Notes: a model not told the origin generated them from the letters alone. Shown: positions 32,387 through 41,627, counted from the stretch's first letter. The stretch: 64,000 nt of DNA from Bin87 sp965208015 (GCA_965208015.1 OZ242309.1:1302001-1366000), one strand, 5' to 3'. Numbers and translations are program-made.

Positions 32387-33988
32387 ATGTTCTTCAACTC
32401 GCGCCGTTCTACCATCCACGCCACCCACGGGATGGTTGCAACCAGCCAACCCCTGGCGGCCATGGCCGGCCTCAGAGTCCTGATGAACGGAGGCAACGCC
32501 GTTGACGCGGCGGTGACGACGGCGGCCACGCTGAACGTGGTCGAGCCGATGTCCACCGGGGTTGGTGGCGACGTGTTCGCCCTAATCTGGAAAGCGGGGG
32601 ACAAGAAGGTGACGGCGTTGAACGGCAGCGGCCGGGCTCCCCGGGCCGCGTCCATTGAGGACCTGCACGCCAAGGGGCACGCCCGTATGCCAGCGTTCGG
32701 GCCGCTGTCGATCTCGGTGCCCGGTACGGTGCACGGCTGGGAGGTGCTGTTGGAGAGCGAAGGGACGATGAGCCTGGCGGACGCGCTGGCACCGGCCATT
32801 GATTACGCCGAAAACGGGTTTCCCGTCAGCGACATCATCGGGTTCCAATGGCGGCAACAGGAAGACAAGCTGGCCGCGCTGCCGTCAGGTCAGGAGATGC
32901 TGGTGAACGGGCGCGCCCCGCGAGAGGGAGAGGTGATGCGTCTGCCCGCGCTGGCGCGGACGCTGCGCACGGTTGCTGAGGGCGGCAGCGAGGCCTTTTA
33001 CACCGGGCCCATCGCATCTGCCATGGCGCAGTTCGTCCAGGAGCAGGGCGGCTGGCTGGCGGAAAGTGACCTCGAGACGCACCACTCGGACTGGGACGAA
33101 CCCATCAAGACGGACTATCGCGGGGTGACCTGCTGGGAGTGTCCTCCCAACGGCCAGGGGATCATTGCGTTGGAGGCGTTGAACATTGTCGAAGGATTTG
33201 ACATCACCGGCATGGGGCCACAGAGTGCGGAACGTTACCATCACCTGATCGAAGCGACCCGGCTGGGTTTCGCCGACGCGTTTGAATATCTGGCCGATCC
33301 GCGCTGTGCTGAAGTGCCCACTGAAATGTGGACGTCCAAGGAGTACGCCAAGGGCCGGCGAGGTCTGATCAACCCGGAGCGAGCGATGGATTCGGCTCCC
33401 TATGGGAAAATGGTCCCGGGCAGCGATACTGTGTACATCAGCGTGGTCGACGGCGCGGGAAACGCCTGCTCCCTGATCAACAGCGTTTTTGCCAACTTCG
33501 GGTCTGGTCTGGTGGTGCCCGGAACGGGGATCGTCATGCACAACCGGGCGTCCCTGTTCAACGTGCGGCCGGGCCATCCCAACTCGCTGGAAGGCGGCAA
33601 GCGTCCGTTCCACACCATCATTCCGGCGATGGCGACACGGGATGACGAGCTCTGGTTGAGCTACGGCGTCATGGGCGGGTTCATGCAGCCGCAGGGCCAC
33701 CTGCAGGTGATCTCCAACATGGTGGATTTCGGCATGGACGCCCAGGGAGCGCTGGACGCCCTGCGCTTCCAGGTGGCCGGAGACTCCGTGTGGCTGGAAG
33801 GCGACGTGGACGACGCAGTGGTGATGGGGCTCCACGAGCGCGGCCACCGGGTCAACGTGATGCACGGCCCTCAGCGCGGCGGAGCCGGCGGCATGGGCGG
33901 CGGTCAGGTGATCAGCCGGGACCCCGATTCCGGCGTCCTGAGCGGCGGCAGCGAACCGCGCAAAGACGGAGCGGCCGTCGGCTGGTAG
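32387..33988 (+). CDS. Gamma-glutamyltransferase family protein
   Basis: A 533-residue Ntn-hydrolase of the GGT family. The N-terminal half begins STIHATHGMVATSQPLAAMAGLRVLMNGGNAVDAAVTTAATLNVVEPMSTGVGGDVFAL. The cleavage site region is SDTVYISVVDGAGNACSLINSVFANFGSGL, with the Thr that should be the autocatalytic nucleophile; the next Thr of the usual TTH motif is Val. There is no signal peptide, so it is probably cytoplasmic. It could hydrolyse gamma-glutamyl compounds or act as a related acylase. CGGAG stands about 10 nt before the ATG. Confidence 0.88.
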   Translation: MFFNSRRSTIHATHGMVATSQPLAAMAGLRVLMNGGNAVDAAVTTAATLNVVEPMSTGVGGDVFALIWKAGDKKVTALNGSGRAPRAASIEDLHAKGHARMPAFGPLSISVPGTVHGWEVLLESEGTMSLADALAPAIDYAENGFPVSDIIGFQWRQQEDKLAALPSGQEMLVNGRAPREGEVMRLPALARTLRTVAEGGSEAFYTGPIASAMAQFVQEQGGWLAESDLETHHSDWDEPIKTDYRGVTCWECPPNGQGIIALEALNIVEGFDITGMGPQSAERYHHLIEATRLGFADAFEYLADPRCAEVPTEMWTSKEYAKGRRGLINPERAMDSAPYGKMVPGSDTVYISVVDGAGNACSLINSVFANFGSGLVVPGTGIVMHNRASLFNVRPGHPNSLEGGKRPFHTIIPAMATRDDELWLSYGVMGGFMQPQGHLQVISNMVDFGMDAQGALDALRFQVAGDSVWLEGDVDDAVVMGLHERGHRVNVMHGPQRGGAGGMGGGQVISRDPDSGVLSGGSEPRKDGAAVGW

Positions 33989-34372
33989 TTACTGGGACAG
34001 CCACCGACGAAACCTCTGCCAAGTCCCCTGAGGCTCCGGTTCGATGGGTCGGCCGCGCCAATATTGTTGGCTCTGGTTGCCCATGCGGCGGATGAACATC
34101 CACGCGACGGCCGCGGCCATCAGGACAAGCCCGGCCAGGGACAACCACATCAGCTTGGCCAGGAACAGGCCGATGAGGGCCAGCACCCCGCCGGCGATGG
34201 CGAGCTTGGTGGGGGAGATGAACGGCTTCGACTGGCGCGGACGCGGCGCAAAGGGAGACGGCTGGTCATCCAGAGGCGGAGGAGCGTCAGCCGGCGCAGT
34301 AGTGGGTTCCGGGGCGTCGGTTTCCAGCTCGTTCAGCAGTTGCTCGATTTCCTGTTCGTAACGATCTTTCAT
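33989..34372 (-). CDS. Small membrane protein of unknown function
   Basis: A 127-residue protein. Residues 1-50 are polar and acidic, starting MKDRYEQEIEQLLNELE (a probable short helix), with a Pro-rich stretch. Two membrane helices follow (AIAGGVLALIGLFLAKLMWL and LAGLVLMAAAVAWMFI), then a basic tail with Trp and Arg. The N-terminal acidic helix followed by two short transmembrane helices is seen in many small unclassified actinobacterial and chloroflexal proteins. Its stop adjoins that of the GGT-like gene. No function can be given. Confidence 0.6.
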   Translation of the reverse strand: MKDRYEQEIEQLLNELETDAPEPTTAPADAPPPLDDQPSPFAPRPRQSKPFISPTKLAIAGGVLALIGLFLAKLMWLSLAGLVLMAAAVAWMFIRRMGNQSQQYWRGRPIEPEPQGTWQRFRRWLSQ

Positions 34373-34562
34373 CTTCGCACCTACCCCTGACTACAGCGGA
34401 ACCGGACGTATGGTTCGGATTATAGCGTCTAGCGGGCGTGGGCGTAAGCGAGCGCCGCGCCACCAGCGAAATGATTCGCTACTCGCTGTTGTTAAGCTTC
34501 CGCAGAGAAGGGAACCACACTCCGCGCAGCACCGAACTACGTCGAGAACGCAAGGTTATCCC

Positions 34563-35573
34563 ATGACACCACCTAATCGGCCCGCGGCTGGCCTCGTCCA
34601 ATGGCGGTCAGCGCTATGGTGTCTGTCCCTTGCGCTGGCAATCCTCGCGTTGGCTACGTCATGCGGCAACGACGCCGCCGGAACGGTACTGCCGGTTGAC
34701 TTGTCGGCCGCGACGCCGACCCCAACCATACCTGCTCAAAAAACGGTTTCCAGCGCTCCTCCGACCACGGTTGGCGCGGTGCCTTCTCTTGCAGAGGGTG
34801 AGGCGCCCGACGAGCCTGAAGAAACAGTGTTTCCGCGCCACGACCAGACCATTGCAGCCAACCGTGGCGACCAGTACGTCTATGGCGAGCTGTCGATTTC
34901 CGGCGGTTGTTTGCGAGTATCTTACGCTGACCAAACCGACCGTGAAGCGACGCGGAACGGCTTGCTGGTGGTCTGGCCGACCGGCTTCGAGAACCACACC
35001 CGCAACGGCGTGCTGGAAGTGACCGGAACCGGTGGACGCATGGTCGCTGAGGCAGGGCAAACGGTTCGGCTGTCTGGCAAAAAGGTATCGCGCCAGTCGG
35101 CGGCGATTGATGAGTGGGACTGGGACAACGGCGAAGCGGGGCAATGCGGTGGTCCCTTCTGGCTGGTGGGCGATGAAGTCAGTGCCATGCGGGCGGGAGC
35201 AACGGGTTCCGTGGTGAACGATGGCGTCTTCCTCCCGCGCCTTTACGAGCAGCGCGGACCCATCCTGTCCCCGCAAGCTGCTACGGAGGGTCGGCTGATG
35301 TTGCTCGGTCGTTGCCTCATACTGGATGTCGCATATCCCCCTGGCGAGTATATAGTGATCTGGCCTCCGGGATTCAACGTCCAAAGGAAGGGAAATGACG
35401 TCCTGGTCCTGAACGGAGGCGGGAGTGTAGTCGCTCAGGTCGGTGATGACGTCACACTGGGCGGGAGGAGCGGCAAAGAAGGCGCAGACTATCCGGGTGA
35501 GTGTCCTGGGGCGTACTTCAAGGCGTACACCGTCCAGACCTCTCCCCGGAGCCCGAACAGCGCCGGACGTTAG
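34563..35573 (+). CDS. Lipoprotein with two tandem copies of an unrecognised beta-rich domain
   Basis: A 336-residue lipoprotein; lipobox LATSC (Cys34), then a Pro/Thr-rich linker to about residue 95. Two similar domains follow, about 105-205 and 242-325. The shared pattern is a CLRVSYAD / CLILDVAY strand, then VVWPTGF / VIWPPGF, then GVLEVTGTGGRMVAEAGQTVRLSGK versus DVLVLNGGGSVVAQVGDDVTLGGR, and a Cys near the end. The repeated G/V pattern suggests a beta-sandwich. It should be anchored on the outside of the membrane. I know no family for it. Upstream and downstream stretches hold no other gene. Confidence 0.65.
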   Translation: MTPPNRPAAGLVQWRSALWCLSLALAILALATSCGNDAAGTVLPVDLSAATPTPTIPAQKTVSSAPPTTVGAVPSLAEGEAPDEPEETVFPRHDQTIAANRGDQYVYGELSISGGCLRVSYADQTDREATRNGLLVVWPTGFENHTRNGVLEVTGTGGRMVAEAGQTVRLSGKKVSRQSAAIDEWDWDNGEAGQCGGPFWLVGDEVSAMRAGATGSVVNDGVFLPRLYEQRGPILSPQAATEGRLMLLGRCLILDVAYPPGEYIVIWPPGFNVQRKGNDVLVLNGGGSVVAQVGDDVTLGGRSGKEGADYPGECPGAYFKAYTVQTSPRSPNSAGR

Positions 35574-35783
35574 GAACTCCCTACGCCCGCAAAGTGAAGT
35601 GCCAGATTGGGCAGTTCGGCGATTGCCTCCACCCTTGGCTGCGCTCGAATCGGAGTTGCGAAATCACCTCACCAGTGGCCGGGCTCGGAGAGCCGGCGCC
35701 GCACGGCCAGAGCGTCCGGCGGGATATGCTAGGATATCGGCGGCAACGGCAGGGCGTAACTGCCGGACAAGGAGACAAACATC

Positions 35784-36509
35784 ATGGCGAATACCCCGTT
35801 GGGGCTGGACATCAGAGCCTGCATTTTTGACGTTTTCGGCACCGTGGTCGACTGGCGATCCAGCATCACCGATCAGTGCGCGAACATGGGCCGGATCAAA
35901 GGGATCGAACGGGATTGGGGCGCCTTTGCGGACACCTGGCGCAGCAAGTACGGCCCTTACATGAACAAGGTGCGCACCGGCGAACTGCCCTGGACCAACC
36001 TGGACGCACTGCATCGGATGTCCCTGGACGAGGTGCTGGACGAGTTCGAGATCAGCGGGCTGGACGATGACGAGAAAATGGAGGTGACCTACTTCTGGCA
36101 CAACCTCCGCCCGTGGTCCGACAGCGTACCCGGGCTGTACCGCCTCAAGAACCAGTTCATCATCGCGCCCATGTCCAACGGCAACATCGCGCTGATGACC
36201 AACATGGCCAAGAACGGCGGAATGCCCTGGGACTGCATCCTGGGCGCAGAGGTCGCGCAGCACTACAAGCCGGACCCGGAAAGCTACGGAACGGCAGTCA
36301 AGCTGCTGGGCCTGAAACCCGAGCAGGTGATGATGGTGGCGGCGCACCAGGGCGATCTGCTGGCGTCGGCCAAGGTTGGTCTCCGCACGGGGTTCGTGCC
36401 GCGCCCGCGGGAGCACGGGCCGGATCGCACGCCGGACCCGACTCCTGACCCGTCCTTCAACGTGGTGGCGGACAGTTTCGTGGACCTGGCGGCCAAGCTG
36501 GGCGCGTAA
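35784..36509 (+). CDS. Haloacid dehalogenase type II-like hydrolase
   Basis: A 241-residue HAD superfamily protein of the (S)-2-haloacid dehalogenase branch. The nucleophile Asp16 is in CIFDVFGTVVDWRSS; MSNGNIALM is motif II; KPDPESYGTAVKLLGLKPEQVMMVAAHQGDLLASAKVGLRTGFV covers motifs III and IV. The dehalogenase branch displaces halide from 2-haloacids, but many such proteins have other phosphatase-like roles. AAGGAGACAAACATC precedes the ATG. It is a separate unit that ends at a palindrome shared with the LLM gene. Confidence 0.88.
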   Translation: MANTPLGLDIRACIFDVFGTVVDWRSSITDQCANMGRIKGIERDWGAFADTWRSKYGPYMNKVRTGELPWTNLDALHRMSLDEVLDEFEISGLDDDEKMEVTYFWHNLRPWSDSVPGLYRLKNQFIIAPMSNGNIALMTNMAKNGGMPWDCILGAEVAQHYKPDPESYGTAVKLLGLKPEQVMMVAAHQGDLLASAKVGLRTGFVPRPREHGPDRTPDPTPDPSFNVVADSFVDLAAKLGA

Positions 36510-36538
36510 AGCTCAAGCGGCCATAACCGCAATGATGC

Positions 36539-36562
36539 AGGGGCGAATGGCCATTCGCCCCT
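36539..36562. repeat. Perfect 24-bp palindrome, GGGGCGAAT type
   Basis: AGGGGCGAATGG / CCATTCGCCCCT with no loop, overlapping the stop codon of the LLM gene and lying 29 bp past the HAD gene. It repeats the stem of the hairpin at 16281-16302 and resembles 49152-49179. It can serve as a shared terminator although no T-run follows. Confidence 0.6.
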
Positions 36563-37595
36563 AATCAGTTAACGGTTCCAGGCCGCAAACCTCGGCGACC
36601 AGTTCGTAAGAGCGAACGCGGTCGGCGTAGTGGTAGCAGATGGTTACCACGCTCAGGTCTGGGGTCTGGTAGTCTTCGGCGACCTGCTCCAGCCCGGTCT
36701 TGACCTGCTCGGGATCGCCGTCGACGCAATTGCGGCTGTACTGCTGGATAAACTGCCACTCGTTGGCGAGGTATTTGTAATTGGCAGCCAGGTCCGGGTG
36801 GGGGATGCCCTTGGCCCGGTTGGTCACCGAGCGAAGACGGCCCAGGTTCCGGCTGGCCGCGATGCGCTGGGCTTCCTCTTCGGTGTCGGCGCACAGAACC
36901 TGTACGCCCACGTTGACCAATGGTTCCGACAGGTATTCCGACGCCTCGAAGTTCTGTCGGTAGGATTCGACGATCTGCGGCCCGTCGGTGGCGCCCATGC
37001 CGAAGAAATGGGCGTAGGCGAAAGGCAGGCCCATCTTGGCGGCCATGAACGCAGATTCGTAGCGGGAACCGAGGAGCCACACCTGGGGGACGGTCTCCGA
37101 TTCCTCCGGCGCCGCCAGGACCTCGTTGAAGGGATGATCATCGGGCTGGGTGTCGTGCATATAGTTGATGACGTCTCGGACCTGCTGGGGGAAGTGGCGG
37201 ACATCCTTGGGCATGCTGGGGTAGGCCAGGGCGGCCGCAGTGATCTGGTCACTCCCCGGCGCGCGGCCGATGCCCAGGTCGATGCGGTCGGGATACAACG
37301 AGTCCAGAATGCGGAAGGTCTCGGCCACCTTCAGGGCGCTGTAGTGGGGCAGCATCACGCCGCCGGAGCCGACGCGGATGCTCCTGGTGTGAGCAGCGAT
37401 CTGGCCAACCATCACCTCGGGAGCAGTGCCGGCGAAGTTGGGCAGGTTGTGATGCTCGGCCACCCAGTAACGCTGGTAACCCATCTGCTCGGTGGCGACG
37501 GCGAGCTGAATCGTCTCCCGGAGCGCGACACCCGCGTTGCTACCCTCTCGCATGGGCGACTGGTCGACCACGCTCAGTTGCAGTTTTTGGCTCAA
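36561..37595 (-). CDS. LLM class flavin-dependent oxidoreductase
   Basis: A 344-residue luciferase-like monooxygenase, the MsnO8/YtmO-like type. The N-terminus is LQLSVVDQSPMREGSNAGVALRETIQLAVATEQMGYQRYWVAEHHNLPNFAGTAPEVM, and then IRVGSGGVMLPHYSALKVAETFRILDSLYPDRIDLGIGRAPGSDQ. It is a TIM-barrel FMN enzyme that oxidises an unknown substrate. It differs from the F420-type protein at 16331 in the AEHH motif and in length. It is divergent from pstC, and its gene ends at the 24-bp palindrome. Confidence 0.85.
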   Translation of the reverse strand: MSQKLQLSVVDQSPMREGSNAGVALRETIQLAVATEQMGYQRYWVAEHHNLPNFAGTAPEVMVGQIAAHTRSIRVGSGGVMLPHYSALKVAETFRILDSLYPDRIDLGIGRAPGSDQITAAALAYPSMPKDVRHFPQQVRDVINYMHDTQPDDHPFNEVLAAPEESETVPQVWLLGSRYESAFMAAKMGLPFAYAHFFGMGATDGPQIVESYRQNFEASEYLSEPLVNVGVQVLCADTEEEAQRIAASRNLGRLRSVTNRAKGIPHPDLAANYKYLANEWQFIQQYSRNCVDGDPEQVKTGLEQVAEDYQTPDLSVVTICYHYADRVRSYELVAEVCGLEPLTD

Positions 37596-37679
37596 GTGGT
37601 CCCCCTGGCTGTCAGTACGTCGGGCTGCGGCAACGCGCGCTATCCGGCGCCGGTATGTTTTGTATCACTGAAACTTGGG

Positions 37680-37708
37680 TTGTCGGCAAGGGCCGGCCGG
37701 CATATTAT
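37680..37708 (+). promoter_or_regulatory. pstC promoter
   Basis: TTGTCG (37680-37685), 17-bp spacer, TATTAT (37703-37708); TATAAT is also present 3 bp on (37706-37711). A leader of about 85 nt precedes pstC. No clear Pho box is seen. Confidence 0.55.
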
Positions 37709-37798
37709 AATAGTGTCCAACCGGGAAAGTAGCGGGCAAATACTCCAGGCGAGCATTCCGATCAGGTTCCCGCTCGTCATCCAGACAGGTGAACCGCT

Positions 37799-39130
37799 TT
37801 GCTTTTCGACAAGATAATCGGACCCAAACCGGCGGTCGAAAATATCCCGCCGTCAGGGCTACCGCTCACGGGCAGCGGCAACAAGTACCTACTTGAACGT
37901 ATCGTCAAGTGGGTGCTTTTTCTTTTGGCTTCCGTCTCAGTGCTGACCACCGTCGGCATCGTGTCGGTGCTGCTGTTCGAGGGGGTGCAATTCTTCACAT
38001 CGGACTTCTACGAGAACAATCCTACTGAACGGGTTGCGACGAGCGCAATCGAGGGATCGGCCGGTGAGGCTCCCAACGCCCTGGCCCCCGGAATAGTCCC
38101 AAAGGTGGAGGTTCGCGCCACCACCGACTCGCTGATCTACGTGAACTGGGAGCGGCCTACGGTGGGGCAGGAGCCGACCGGGTATGAGGTGTCGGTGCTG
38201 CCCAGCCTGAACGCCGATCTCTCCGATTGCGCAAGCCTGGCGGCGGACCGGACGTCCTGCGTGATTGCAAATGCCGCGCCGGGCCGGTCGCATAAGGTGA
38301 CGGTGGCTGCCCTTGCCGGGCCCGCTAAGGGCGTCGGCCTGCAAACCGCCTCCTTCAGCGTGCCCGAAAAAGTGAAGTGGCACCGTTTCCTGACGGACAC
38401 CAAGTGGCGCACGCTCTTGGTTCCCAGGTCCTACGGCATCTGGCCGCTGTTGGTGGGCACCACGATGATCGCCGTGCTGGCCATGGTGGTGGCAGTGCCG
38501 CTGGGCCTGCTGAGCGCGATCTTCCTGAGCGAGTACGCCCACCCGCGCCTCCGGGCGATCACCAAGCCGATCCTTGAGGTGCTGGCTGGCATCCCGACGG
38601 TGGTGTACGGGTTTTTCGCCCTGTTCTTCATCACGCCAATCCTGCGCTCGTTCAGCGACGACGTGGGCATCTTCAACGCGCTGTCAGCCGCCATCGTGAT
38701 GGGAGTGATGATTATCCCCATGGTCTCCAGCCTGAGCGAGGACGCGATGCGGGCGGTGCCCAACGCGCTGCGGGAAGGCGCCTACGCCCTGGGGGCAACC
38801 AAGGTTGAGGTAGTCACGAAGGTGGTATTGCCCGCCGCACTGTCGGGCATCGTTGCCGCAATCATCCTGGCCATGTCCCGGGCGATTGGCGAGACGATGA
38901 TCGTGTTTATCGCGGCCGGTCAAAATGACAGCCTGACGTTCAACCCCCTGGACCCGGTCAACACGATGACCGGTTTCATGGCGACGACCAACTTCAGCGA
39001 CAACGCAATACCGGGAACGGCCCAATTCCAGGCGCTGTTCGCGGTGGGCATCACGCTGTTCATCATCACGCTGCTCATGAACCTGTTGAGCCAGTTCGTC
39101 GTGGCCAAGTTCCGTGAGGTGTACGAATAA
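37799..39130 (+). CDS. pstC: Phosphate ABC transporter permease PstC with an inserted FN3-like domain
   Basis: A 443-residue permease. TM1 spans about 37-60. Before the normal second helix (GIWPLLVGTTMIAVLAMVVAVPLGLLSAIFLSEYA) lies an extracytoplasmic insertion of about 125 residues; 99-188 have fibronectin III features (SLIYVNWERP, GYEVSVL, PGRSHKVTVAAL). The rest is PstC: LEVLAGIPTVVYGFFALFF, ALREGAYALGATKVEVVTKVVLPAALSGI. It imports phosphate with PstA and PstB. Usual PstC length is near 300. TTG start with AGGTG upstream; no alternative ATG fits. pstS is not beside it. Confidence 0.92.
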   Translation: MLFDKIIGPKPAVENIPPSGLPLTGSGNKYLLERIVKWVLFLLASVSVLTTVGIVSVLLFEGVQFFTSDFYENNPTERVATSAIEGSAGEAPNALAPGIVPKVEVRATTDSLIYVNWERPTVGQEPTGYEVSVLPSLNADLSDCASLAADRTSCVIANAAPGRSHKVTVAALAGPAKGVGLQTASFSVPEKVKWHRFLTDTKWRTLLVPRSYGIWPLLVGTTMIAVLAMVVAVPLGLLSAIFLSEYAHPRLRAITKPILEVLAGIPTVVYGFFALFFITPILRSFSDDVGIFNALSAAIVMGVMIIPMVSSLSEDAMRAVPNALREGAYALGATKVEVVTKVVLPAALSGIVAAIILAMSRAIGETMIVFIAAGQNDSLTFNPLDPVNTMTGFMATTNFSDNAIPGTAQFQALFAVGITLFIITLLMNLLSQFVVAKFREVYE

Positions 39131-40050
39131 TGGCAGCCGGAATCGATCGCGGTTACAGCCAGCGGTTATCGAAGCGCAAGCGGAACGCTGCCATCTTCTA
39201 CGCCGTGTGCGTCGCGGCGGTCCTGGTCGCCTTGTTAATGTTGCTGGCGTTGCTGTACAGCGTCCTGTCGGAGGCCGTAGCCTGGTTGAACCTGGACGGT
39301 ACTTCGATCAAGACGCTGCTGACGGACATCCCGTCCAGTAAAGCGGTGAATTCCGGTTTGTTCCCGGCCATCGTTGGCACCATCTGGGTGATGGGGCTCT
39401 GCGTCTTCGTGTCCTTCACGGTGGGCGTGTCGGCAGCCATATACCTGGAGGAATACTCCGGCGGCAGCCGGATCGCCCAGCTTATCCAGACGAACATCCA
39501 GAACCTGGCTGCGGTACCGTCCATCGTCTACGGTATTCTTGGCCTGTCCATTTTCGTGACCTTCTTCGTAATGGTGGCCCCAGGCACCGACGGCAAAAAT
39601 GTGTCCGCCGCCGGCCTTACCCTCGCTCTGCTGATCATGCCGGTGGTAATCGTGTCATCCCAAGAGGCGATCCGGGCCGTTCCACCCTCGATACGCGAGG
39701 GCGGCTATGCGCTCGGCGGCACCAAGTGGCAGGTGATCTGGAGGCTGGTGTTGCCGCAGGCGATGCCAGGCATCCTCACCGGGATCATTCTGGCGGTTAG
39801 CCGGGCCATGGGTGAGGCGGCGCCGCTGGTCATCATGGGCGCGCTGTCCTTCGTGCCATTCGCGCCGGCCAGCCCGCTGGACCGATTCACAGTGCTGCCG
39901 ATCCAAATCTACGTGTGGATTTCCAAGCCGCAAGAGGAGTTCCACCAACTGGCGGCCGCGGGGATCGTCGTGCTGCTGATCATGCTGCTGGGCATGAACG
40001 CATTCGCCATCTTCCTGCGCAACCGGCTGCAGAAGAACCAAGGGGGGTAA
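39130..40050 (+). CDS. pstA: Phosphate ABC transporter permease PstA
   Basis: A 306-residue permease with six membrane helices. The cytoplasmic coupling-loop sequence is SIREGGYALGGTKWQVIWRLVLPQAMPGILTGIILAVSRAMGEAAPLVI, typical of PstA. The ATG overlaps the pstC stop as TAATG. It pairs with PstC to form the pore. There is no domain insertion, unlike PstC. The gene is followed 6 bp later by pstB. Confidence 0.95.
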   Translation: MAAGIDRGYSQRLSKRKRNAAIFYAVCVAAVLVALLMLLALLYSVLSEAVAWLNLDGTSIKTLLTDIPSSKAVNSGLFPAIVGTIWVMGLCVFVSFTVGVSAAIYLEEYSGGSRIAQLIQTNIQNLAAVPSIVYGILGLSIFVTFFVMVAPGTDGKNVSAAGLTLALLIMPVVIVSSQEAIRAVPPSIREGGYALGGTKWQVIWRLVLPQAMPGILTGIILAVSRAMGEAAPLVIMGALSFVPFAPASPLDRFTVLPIQIYVWISKPQEEFHQLAAAGIVVLLIMLLGMNAFAIFLRNRLQKNQGG

Positions 40051-40056
40051 ACCAGA

Positions 40057-40842
40057 ATGGCCACAACCTCGGTGGAAACCCGTGCCGCCGTCCGCGCCAT
40101 CGACGTAGGGGTCTATTACGGCTCCAACAAGGTGATTGAGGGCGTGAGCATGGACATGCCGGAAAACGAAATCACGGCTATCATCGGGCCGAGCGGCGCC
40201 GGCAAAAGCACGCTGCTGCGCTGCATTAACCGGATGAACGACCTGATCGAAGTCTTCCGCATGGAAGGGCAGATGTGGTTTGGCGATTTCGATCTGTACG
40301 CTCCGGAATCGGACCCGACGCAGATCCGATACCGGATCGGGATGGTTTTCCAGCGTCCCAACCCCTTCCCAAAATCGATTTACGACAACATCGCCTTCGG
40401 GCCTCGGATCAACGGGTTCAAGGGCAGCATGGACGACCTGGTGGAGCAGTCGCTGCAGGGCGCCGCGCTGTGGGACGAGGTGAAAGACCGTTTGAAGGAA
40501 TCGGCACTGGCGCTATCCGGCGGACAACAGCAGAGACTGTGCATCGCCCGGGCGCTGGCGGTAGAGCCCAGCGTGATCCTGATGGACGAGCCCTGCTCGT
40601 CCCTGGACCCAATCGCTACGCTGGCCATCGAAGAGCTGATGCAGGAACTCAAGAAGACCTATAGCATCGTCATCGTGACGCACAACATGCAGCAGGCGGG
40701 TCGCGTGTCCGACAAGACCGCCTTCCTGCTGCCGGACGAAAACCGGGTGGCTCATCTCATCGAGTTTGGCGACACCCGCACCCTGTTCACCAACCCCACC
40801 GACGAGCGCACGGAAGCATATATCACCGGCCGTTTTGGCTAG
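40057..40842 (+). CDS. pstB: Phosphate ABC transporter ATP-binding protein PstB
   Basis: A 261-residue ATPase. Walker A GPSGAGKST at residues 44-52, signature LSGGQQQRLCIARALA and Walker B VILMDEPCSSLDP are complete. NRMNDL after the P-loop is typical for PstB. AAGGGGGG precedes the ATG. It powers phosphate import by PstCA. The order pstC-pstA-pstB-phoU is standard, but pstS is missing from this cluster. Confidence 0.97.
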   Translation: MATTSVETRAAVRAIDVGVYYGSNKVIEGVSMDMPENEITAIIGPSGAGKSTLLRCINRMNDLIEVFRMEGQMWFGDFDLYAPESDPTQIRYRIGMVFQRPNPFPKSIYDNIAFGPRINGFKGSMDDLVEQSLQGAALWDEVKDRLKESALALSGGQQQRLCIARALAVEPSVILMDEPCSSLDPIATLAIEELMQELKKTYSIVIVTHNMQQAGRVSDKTAFLLPDENRVAHLIEFGDTRTLFTNPTDERTEAYITGRFG

Positions 40843-40893
40843 CCGTCAGCGCTGCGGCCAGGCGGTTTTCGGTTCATTCAAAGGAGGCGTCGA

Positions 40894-41574
40894 ATGCTGA
40901 GATCGGATTACGAACGCGATCTGTCGAGCCTGCAAGCCGATTTGGGGGAAATGGCGACCCACGTGGAACAGGCGACCCGACGCGCGCTCAGCGCGCTGGA
41001 AAACCAGGACCTGGAGTTGGCCCAGCAGATCATCGACGAAGACGACCACATTGACCGCCTGCAAGACAACCTGGAAAACAAGTGCGTGGGGATGCTGGCC
41101 ACCCAGCAACCCACGGCTATTGATCTCCGCCAAGTGATGTCGGCGGTGCACATCGCAGTGGAACTGGAGCGCATGGGAGACTATGCCGAAGGCATCGCCA
41201 AGATCTGCCTGCGCATCGGTGACCAGCCCCTGCTCAAGCCGTTGATCGACATTCCACGCATGGCCGAATTGGCCCTGACCATGCTCGAGGAGAGCCTGCA
41301 GGCTTATTCCAACCGGGACGAATGGCAGGCCCGTAAAGTTTGCAAAGACGACGACGCCGTTGACGATCTTTACAACCAGATATACCGGGAACTGCTGACC
41401 TACATGCTGCAGGATCCCCGCAATATCGAGCGAGCGACGTACCTTCTGTGGGTTGCTCATGACCTGGAGCGGATCGCCGACCGGGCCACCAACATCGCGG
41501 AACGGGTCATGTGGCTGGTTTCGGGGCATACCGTGGGAACCGGGAGCGTAAAATCCGACCGATCCCTGCGCTGA
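40894..41574 (+). CDS. phoU: Phosphate transport system regulator PhoU
   Basis: A 226-residue all-helical protein with two PhoU repeats: the E-x-D-x2-ID pattern in IIDEDDHIDRLQDNLENKC (first half) and VCKDDDAVDDLYNQIYREL (second half), and MGDYAEGIAKI / RIADRATNIAERV. These Asp/Glu clusters bind metals. PhoU links the Pst transporter to the PhoR/PhoB signalling pair. AAAGGAGG precedes the ATG. It is the last gene of the pst operon. Confidence 0.95.
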   Translation: MLRSDYERDLSSLQADLGEMATHVEQATRRALSALENQDLELAQQIIDEDDHIDRLQDNLENKCVGMLATQQPTAIDLRQVMSAVHIAVELERMGDYAEGIAKICLRIGDQPLLKPLIDIPRMAELALTMLEESLQAYSNRDEWQARKVCKDDDAVDDLYNQIYRELLTYMLQDPRNIERATYLLWVAHDLERIADRATNIAERVMWLVSGHTVGTGSVKSDRSLR

Positions 41575-41627
41575 TCATCACCCATCCACGCTTACAAATT
41601 TTCCCAAATTTCGGCCCAAATCCGTCG

